Shown here: one piece after another, positions 57,512 to 64,000 of the stretch | Numbering within the stretch: position 1 is the first letter of the stretch | Layout: every line of letters begins with the position of its first letter | Assembly (NCBI GenBank): GCA_033807695.1 | Contig: CM066307.1 | Coordinates: 1,178,001 to 1,242,000, forward strand | Origin: Daedaleopsis sinensis | Lineage: Eukaryota > Basidiomycota > Agaricomycetes > Polyporales > Polyporaceae | Reading direction: 5' to 3' | DNA length: 64,000 nucleotides | Notes under the pieces: model-generated | Seen by the model: the letters and a program-made list of their open reading frames with translations, nothing else | What the model was told of the DNA's origin: nothing | The model's database searches: none | Program-made: the position numbers and the translations under genes

Positions 57512-58539
57512 GTCGGAATGGCGCGATGTAGCAGGAATAGAAGGACTGAGTGGGTATCAGTGGTGATGCTCTCGGGTGTGAATCAGTATACGTGCTATCG
57601 ATAGTTGTACCTGAGACAAGATTAGCAGAACGCGCAGAGGTTGCTTTCGGATTGCAACGCATCTCGGCTTTCGGGAGTCTTGAAAGGAGAAGATATGCGA
57701 GCAACATCGCGATCACCCTCCGGGAAGCCTCCAAGTCGACATGTGGTCTAACCCTTAGACAGAGAAAACGCTTTGAATGAGATAAGAACAGCACTGCGAG
57801 CTGTACTATGAGCGTATCTGAGCTCACCTATGTACACCGCTACTAGTGGTCCACTAGCTATGTGCATCGCGTTATCCGTTCTTGTCTCTTGCCGACTGCC
57901 GCATCCCTGCAGTGGGACTGACCCCATAACCTCCGACGGCGTTGGTCGTGTCTTGCCATCCATCAAGTCTCACGCTCGGCGTAGGACTTTGCACGTCGAC
58001 GCCGAGTCCGATGAACGAGCTGACGGATGTTTGATAGACTCATGTGCTCTTTTGAAGGCGCAGGGCCGTTTTGAAGTATCGCGATAGTTCACCAAGGGAC
58101 TACTAGTGCCAGGAAACCTCGTATTGAACCCGTACCTATGTAGCCGCAACTCTGTGAGCTGTCAGTCCGTCGACTACGAGATGATGGATACCTAGATGAT
58201 CACCTTTCCCAACATTTAAGCTGCAGAGAGACAGACGTCGAAGAGCTACAGATCGCTGCCAGTGCACATGGTAGTTGAGATCAAGAAGGCGAAGCTGTGC
58301 AGGGAAACTTGGAGGCAAGTACTATACTTCGAATGTGTGAATCATACCTTCAGATAGAAACTATGTATAGTTTGGATAGACTGACATTGAGCACAGATAC
58401 TAATATCAACCACGTACATTATGTTTGACGTCAGTGGCCCGGGGCCGGCGTACGAGAAGTTTGGGCGCTTGTTGGGTTCCTGTTGCCCACCACTCGCCTC
58501 CGGCTCAGTACAGCCCAGTACATACTATCCCCTCGCCCC
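57512..58539. other. Intergenic before the RCC1-like gene
   Basis: No gene recognised on either strand. Frames present are short and without pattern. Confidence 0.4.
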
Positions 58540-60162
58540 ATGGCGCCCACTACCTCCGATGCCAATGTCGCCCGTAGTGCTCGGGCAACGAGCAAGAAGC
58601 GGCAACGATTCAGCTCTCCCGCCAAACCGAAGAAGCGGCCTACGACACGAAAAGGGAGAACTACAGTAGCTCAGCGAGCGAAGGCGAGCAGAGCTCCTCC
58701 TCCCCAGCTCAACTCTCCCCCAGCACCTCCACCACACGAACGACCTAGCTGGAGACTGTTCTGCTGGGGTGCAGGAGACTCCGGGCAGCTAGGTATGGGG
58801 GAAGGTTGCCTCAGTGCTACTTTGGTCAAGCCGCGCCGCAACCAGCACGTCGAAAGGTTGGGTGAAGATGGTGCCTTGGGTCCCCCGGGGGCGGGGCTAG
58901 AAAGCATTGCTGCGGGATCTCTTCACTCGGCGTTCATCGACGAGAATGGGACGGTGAGTAATACCCTTAGTCTGAGCTCCTACTCCTCGTTTTCTATCTC
59001 TGTGATAGGTTTGGACGTGTGGGCCGAACGACAATGCGGAACTCGGCCGAACCACTGTCGAGGTAACTAGAGGGGAAACTACTGTCGAAGTTGACAAAGC
59101 GACCTCAATCCCTTTCCACCTCCCAGCTCCTCTTCAAAGCCTCGTTGAAGAGGGCTTCCGTGCCGCCACGGTTACCCTTGGAGATTGTATTGGTGTCGTA
59201 CTAGATACCGACGGCCATGTACGCTCTTGGGGGACATATCGAGTAAGTTGCTTTCAGTGACGTGCTCTTCCTGTTACTGAACCGTTGCCAGACCTCTAAC
59301 GGCGATCTTGGGTTCTCCCCGAGCATCCACAAGCAATACTCGCCCATAGCTATACCCGAGTTGACCGACCTGCGCTTTTCTTCTGCCGTCGCAGGCGACA
59401 ATCACGTACTCCTCCTCACGGTGGATGGCGAAATTTACAGCGCCGGTTCGAGCGAGTATCTGCAGCTCGGTCGACGTGTCCTCAAACGACGATTGGCTCA
59501 AGGCACCGTTCCGGAGCGCGTGGTTTTGCAATCACGTTCCCGGAAAGCCGTAGTCATCGGCGCAGGCGCGAACCATTCCTTCGCGGTCGACGAGGACGGC
59601 ATTGTGTGGGGTTGGGGACTTAACGGACACGGGCAGACCGGGACTGGCGTGGATCCCAAAACCAAGCCCGAAGATCGTGTTGTGCAAGCTCCCCTCCCGG
59701 TCATCGGGTTGAACAAGGACGACCTCGGGGGTTCTACGGTCACGCAAATCGCAGGAGGTGATCAACACACCCTGTTCCTGACCGTTGACGGACGCGTCTT
59801 CGCGTGCGGGGATTACGACGACGGCCAGCTGGGAATTCCAGACGAGAAAAGCTCCCTCAATGCACGGTATCCGCTCGGTTTCGTCCCTGAGCCAGTTCTC
59901 GTCCCCTTCCCTGATCACGACGACCCGGTCATAGCCTTGGCTTGCTTGTGGGACACGCAACAGTCTTGCTGTGACCAAAGGAGGTGCCATGTACGCTTGG
60001 GGTGTCGACACGGTTGGGCAACTGGGCACTGGCGAGGAGGGTGTCGACGTCAGGACGCCGACCGTGATTGTCCGCAAGGACGGCGGCTCTTGGTCTGCGA
60101 AGGCAGCATCTTGTGGCAGCCACCATTCTCTGGCTTTGCTACGTCAAAAGAACTTGGCGTAG
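58540..60162 (+). CDS. RCC1-family protein (Ran GEF-like), frameshifted
   Basis: Exons 58540-58953, 59009-59242 and 59292-60162. The N-terminus is basic (SKKRQRFSSPAKPKKRPTTR), a nuclear signal. RCC1 propeller repeats follow: FCWGAGDSGQLGMG, AAGSLHSAFIDENGTVWTCG, NDNAELGR, VVLDTDGHVRSWGTYR, NGDLGF, AGDNHVLLLTVDGEIYSAG, GAGANHSFAVDEDGIVWGWG, GGDQHTLFLTVDGRVFACGD and QLGIPDE. In blade seven CTTG is duplicated at 59941-59948, so GCT TGT GGG (expected ALACGTRNSLAVT) becomes out of frame. After the extra 4 bp the proper frame resumes (TRNSLAVTKGGAMYAWGVDT ... HHSLALLRQKNLA, stop 60160-60162). As written, the protein instead reads about 80 unrelated residues to 60194. Without the duplication it would be 504 aa. 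RCC1 (yeast Prp20) is normally essential, so a sequence error or a second copy elsewhere must be considered. Confidence 0.85.
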
Positions 60163-61147
60163 TCGAACGTCGGACGCTATCCCCGCTCCCCTGAATATCG
60201 CTAATCATCCTCCTGCGAATGACCTCTATTATCGTACCAGATTCTTATGTACCTCCTACTTATATCTTTAACCTATGTTACTCTCGTTCTTCTCTACAGC
60301 TTGTTAAATGCTATGTTGCTTTTCGCTCGTGTTAAACATGACTAACCGTGCGTCCTAGGTCCGTATATATGGTTTCTCGGTCCTTTGTAGATGATCAGGG
60401 GAGTGAGAGCTCGTACACCTTGCGGGCGGAGCACTATGAACGTCCCCATGAGCTGGCGGTTGAAGGCGATGATGTGGGGTCGGCAGAGAGCTTGTCGTGT
60501 AGATGTACATGAGTCGTAGGACCAAGCCCGCAGACGCTTCCCGTCTTTTTCTAATCTCGCTACACCCATGTGCGAAGACGTGAGGGCGCAGCTAACGCTT
60601 GCGATGTCGGTGGGGCAGCACTATTTCGTAGAACGTGCGGCGCCTTCCGAGTCTTTGGTGCATTGAAGGTGAGGCGATAGTTGTCTATAGCTGCGGCGGC
60701 ACATCTTGGAGAGCTTTTCGACGGTCGAATCCACTCCTCGGCGACAACATTGACCGCTAGACAGACACGCACGAACGATCCTGTGCCAGACTTCGAGTCG
60801 TAGCATACATACGGATTGTGGCCATCGTCTGAGGGTAAGGGGATTCCATAAGAGATATCGTAGCACAGTCCTATGAGGGTTGACACGTTGTGAACAGCCT
60901 GATGGCAGTCGCGACGTTTTAGCGAGACTTCGCAGAGACGAACTCTGACAACAAACTGAGAATCGCGTCAGTCAGTTTGTGAGTGAAGGCCTGGGGGTGC
61001 GGCGAAGATTGGCTCGCAAACCTCGTACCAAATGCGGCGGATTGACGAGCCGTTCAACTAGGTGTGAACGGAGTCAGAATATCTGAGCATACGAAATTAA
61101 GTTGATTATATCTGGGTACATTCTGAGAGAGATAATCCACGTGTAAA
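60163..61147. other. Intergenic between convergent RCC1-like and ERG28 3' ends
   Basis: Minus-strand frames around 60345-60890 include splice-like sites (donor GTATGTATGC near 60818) but no family pattern. They may be a small unknown gene or chance; I do not call one. Confidence 0.35.
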
Positions 61148-61799
61148 TCATGACTTCACATAGAAGCTGTACTGGAGGAACATCCAGATCAAGGATGAAG
61201 CTGATACGAGCATGTTACAGAGTCAGTTAGGTTGTAGAGTACCCATTGTTCTGCGACTTACTTGAGACGATGACAGGGCTGACAACGGCGAATTGCCGTT
61301 TCACACTGCGGAAGACAAAGATCTCAAGGCCGAAGTGTATAAGTGCGAAGAGGTATGAGAACAACGCCAGATCGTAGACCCTACAGCGCAGATACAATAC
61401 GCATCAGAGAAAACAACATTGAGGGATAATTTGAGTCCGGCTCTACTCACTGTTTGTTGTGTATGTTATAGGCAGCGTAGAAGCGTACAGTTGCTGACAT
61501 AAGCGTCCATATGCCGAAAGTACGGGCCTGCAAAGGGTTGACTAGATGTTCGTTAGACACGGTCCATAGTGCACACTAAAGATGAATACCGTATGCGTCG
61601 TTGTATAGCTTTCGCGAGAAAGTCAGGCTGGTCATGTTTGAAACGGTGTTCATTAGCGCTGTTGTGGCTACGATCAATTGCCACGTCGGCAGCCAGCCCG
61701 ACGCATGCGGAAGGTCTACGACTGTAAGTCAGTACCCATGTAAACATCGAACACAGATACGAAGTGCTTACACGGGGACAGAATATTCAGGACAGTCAT
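61148..61799 (-). CDS. ERG28: Ergosterol biosynthesis protein Erg28
   Basis: ER membrane scaffold that tethers the C4-demethylation enzymes (Erg25, Erg26, Erg27) in sterol synthesis. Five exons (61772-61799, 61590-61721, 61451-61541, 61262-61380, 61148-61200) give 140 aa, the usual length. The spliced order is MTVLNILSPFVDLPHASGWL, PTWQLIVATTALMNTVSNM (first membrane helix), LYNDAYGVNPLQARTFGIWT, LMSATVRFYAAYNIHNKQVY, DLALFSYLFALIHFGLEIFV, RSVKRQFAVVSPVIVSTSSL and IWMFLQYSFYVKS. These match Erg28 block by block, including ARTFGxWT, RxYAAYxI and YDLAxFxYxxAxxHF. Four membrane helices are visible. Start ATG 61799 is supported because exon 1 needs it to open the frame. Confidence 0.95.
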
Positions 61800-62340
61800 G
61801 GTGGATGGAAGGATGCGGGCGACATTGCGATCCCAAAACAGAACACACCGAACCCGCCGGACCTCTGGCACCCACGGTTCCCAGACGGGGTTAAATAGTA
61901 AAAACCGAGGGAGAGCGCTAGCGTCAGACGCGTTTCCCCGCCTTTGGCTCGTCGGTTGCCTTACTCGAGTCTCGTGGCAAATCTGTGCCGAGCTGGCCGC
62001 GCTGACCTTTGGTAACGAGCGGCGAGGAGAAGTATGTTGTTGAATGGTAGCAAAATACTAAAGCAGCTATCAACATGTTCTTAAAGACATCTACTTTATC
62101 GTGGGCTATCCTGGGGCGTAGAAGGAGTAACAACTTGAAGTAACATGAGCACTGTGCGTCGAGCGCTTGCTGGGGGCCGCCATCAGGTTCCCTTACGCTA
62201 TCAACGTATTTGGTCGGGGTCCTACTGGTGCCAGTCTGCGAGACGGGCGCGTAAATCAACTGCTCTCACCAGCTCTCACCGTCCCGCTCGACAACGAACT
62301 TCGGTTCATTTCCGTCGTCGCATGCAACGTTGAGCACTCC
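61800..62340. other. Divergent intergenic region between ERG28 and the Ser/Pro-rich gene
   Basis: Promoter region for both genes by position. A frame open from 62167 continues into the next gene, so that gene could start somewhat upstream. No TATA box is obvious. Confidence 0.4.
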
Positions 62341-64000
62341 ATGGTCCCCTCGACGGCCGCCGTCGAGCCTCTGTCCCCTCTAGCCCACCCTTTCGCTCGT
62401 TCAGACTCGATCACTAGCTCACTACACAGCGCCGCCGAAGGCTCGGGCGCGGTCCTCAAGCGACGGTCGCGCACCAGGGCACGGTCGGTCGCCTCCGCAA
62501 AACGCGGCAGGAGCACAGGGCCCCCGGCGGGCAGCACCAGATACGAGTCGGACGCTGGGGAAAGTTTTCTGGACCTCGACGATGCGCCTCCCCTCCCCTC
62601 GCCGGTCCTGCATGATGAGCCGGAGGAGATGAGTCTGGCGCAGCAGCGGGAGATGAAGAAGTCGCGGCGCAGGTCGCGTACGATTGGGCCGGAGTCGCGG
62701 TGGCCGCTCGAGGGGCTTCATGCGAACGGGACTCAGTTCGGGAGGTCGTGGAGTGCCTTGGACGTCAGGCATCCTCCGCCCGAGCAGGGTCGAGGGAGGC
62801 AGGCAAAATCTGACAACGGCTCTATGAAGGGGGTGCGTGGTTGACTTCCTTCCTCGGTCCCTATCTCACTCACACGCTCTCCAGGCTCAGGCCAGGCTCC
62901 GTGGCCTCAGCCTCCCCCGTCAGTCCTTCCGACAAAACTCTCCCTCAGACTGCTCTTCACAACCCAGTCCCCAGACGCCGTGCGAGTTTCCTGAGGTACC
63001 TCCAGTGCAGATTGCAGGCCCTTCCATGCGCAATATCAGAGATTCCGTTCTAACTCAGCACTCCTCCACCTCGTCGTCAGTCTACCCTGCATCAACATCC
63101 GTCGGCACGCGTACGGAGTCTTCGATGCCCTACACCGACCATGATGAGGCAGACACATCTTATCCAGTGATCGTCACGCCAGACCACCCAGACTTCGACC
63201 CGGACGACGTATCGAACCGCCTCCGCTTGCTCGTTAACAACAGCTATTTCCTTCCCCCTGCTCACGCGAAGCCCACTCCGCTGGCGCTTTCCCCACACGC
63301 TCAGGATGCCGCGAAAAAGAGCAAGCCTGGAAATGCCGGTTTCCTAGACTTCTTCCGGTTAGGGAAGTCGAAGTCAAAACCCGCATCCCCTGTTCCTGGC
63401 AGCCCGCCAGCACTGGATGGCACAGGTCCTATTCTTCGTACCACATCCGACACGCCGACCGCGTCAGGACTTCTTCATACGCAGCTGCCGTCTTCTACAC
63501 CACCTGCTGTGCACCAGCCCCCACCTCCACCCCCGACCCGGGTTGTCGTTCTGCGTGAGCGGATGGACGACCTTGCGACTGCCGCGAAGGAGGCCGAGAA
63601 GGAGTTGCGAAGTAAGGACGGTCGGAAGCCAAAGAGTCAAGCGACACCGAGAGAACGCTTCGTCGACGATGTCATCGATCCGACAGATGCTGTCGACCTC
63701 CCTCCGCCATCTGCTGATTCTATGTTTGCGGTGCAAGCTTCTGCAGTGTACGGTCTCGGCCCGCAGGAATCTGTTGGTGCAGCCGTGTTGGCCGAACGGC
63801 TAGTTCCCAACAGTCCGGGAATCTGGTCAGTCAACTCAGAGGAAGATAGTTGGAGGAAAGCGCTACTTCAGGAAGCTGTCAGTCACTCGCTCACGAATAC
63901 GCCGGATCGTTCCTTCTCGACATCTAGCGGTGGTGCTCAGCCACCATCTCCGACCCCCCAGTCAGAAGCGACGTTCCCTACGCCGGCGATGTTCCAGTCT
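62341..64000 (+). CDS. Ser/Pro-rich disordered protein, 5' part (runs off window)
   Basis: Two exons are visible (62341-62832 and 62885-64000, still open), giving 536 residues so far. The second exon stays in frame to the last base. I do not recognise a family. The sequence is Ser/Thr/Pro-rich and largely disordered, with basic patches (LKRRSRTRARSVASAKRGR, MKKSRRRSRTIGPE), an acidic/hydrophobic block (TPDHPDFDPDDVSNRLRLLV, NNSYFLPPAHAKP), FLDFFRLGKSKSKP, a polyproline run (HQPPPPPPTRVVVLRERMDD) and a short coiled-coil-like stretch (DDLATAAKEAEKELRSK). Such layouts are common in fungal polarity, septation or signalling scaffolds, but no function can be given. Start 62341 (context CTCCATGG) is the preferred ATG; the frame is open upstream to 62167. 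Confidence 0.65.

Noticed and set aside
60345..60886. Minus-strand gene between RCC1-like and ERG28
   Set aside because: Overlapping frames of 75-108 codons with one plausible intron but no consistent spliced frame and no recognisable protein.

Overview
The window is nuclear DNA of a filamentous basidiomycete. The evidence is GC-rich coding sequence, many very short spliceosomal introns (about 45-75 bp) and gene families typical of Agaricomycetes: DUF6534 membrane proteins, a DUF6532 protein, a Plavaka transposase, a Tnp2-type CACTA transposase and CxxC/F-box proteins. A wood-decay order such as Polyporales fits best, but that is inference. All exon models below were assembled by eye from GT/AG (twice GC/AG) sites and protein-family patterns, and each complete model keeps frame.

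Layout. 1-31 kb is mostly housekeeping DNA: a partial class V aminotransferase (-); a uridine kinase with a UPRT-like domain (-), divergent from CTU2/NCS2 (+); a 20-exon CAX-type cation exchanger (-), divergent from COX4 (+); a 642-aa secreted protein with a duplicated module (+); the OMA1 protease (-); SVF1 (+), followed by an intact reverse-transcriptase ORF of a non-LTR element; a 20-exon DUF6534 membrane protein (-); and a small 142-aa gene.

31.8-48.2 kb is a transposon-rich island. A DUF6532 gene (-) is divergent from a Plavaka transposase (+), followed by a 480-aa putative DNA-binding partner (+), an intact 1184-aa Tnp2/CACTA transposase (-), a 241-aa unknown protein (-), and a 1314-bp element with 34-bp perfect terminal inverted repeats, a 7-bp target duplication and helically spaced ATCTA arrays. 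I could not find shared termini uniting the coding part of the island.

48.8-64 kb returns to ordinary genes: an F-box protein (-); a divergent CxxC/F-box gene (+) with a broken tandem copy; a small secreted protein; an RCC1-like gene carrying a 4-bp frameshifting duplication; ERG28 (-); and the open 5' part of a Ser/Pro-rich protein running off the window.

The host genes do not form one pathway. They serve tRNA thiolation, pyrimidine salvage, ion exchange, respiration and mitochondrial quality control, ceramide/stress survival, and sterol synthesis. Several are paired head to head over short shared promoters. The most unusual content is the island and its TIR element, the RCC1 frameshift, the altered exchanger motifs, and the microexons of 6-11 nt.
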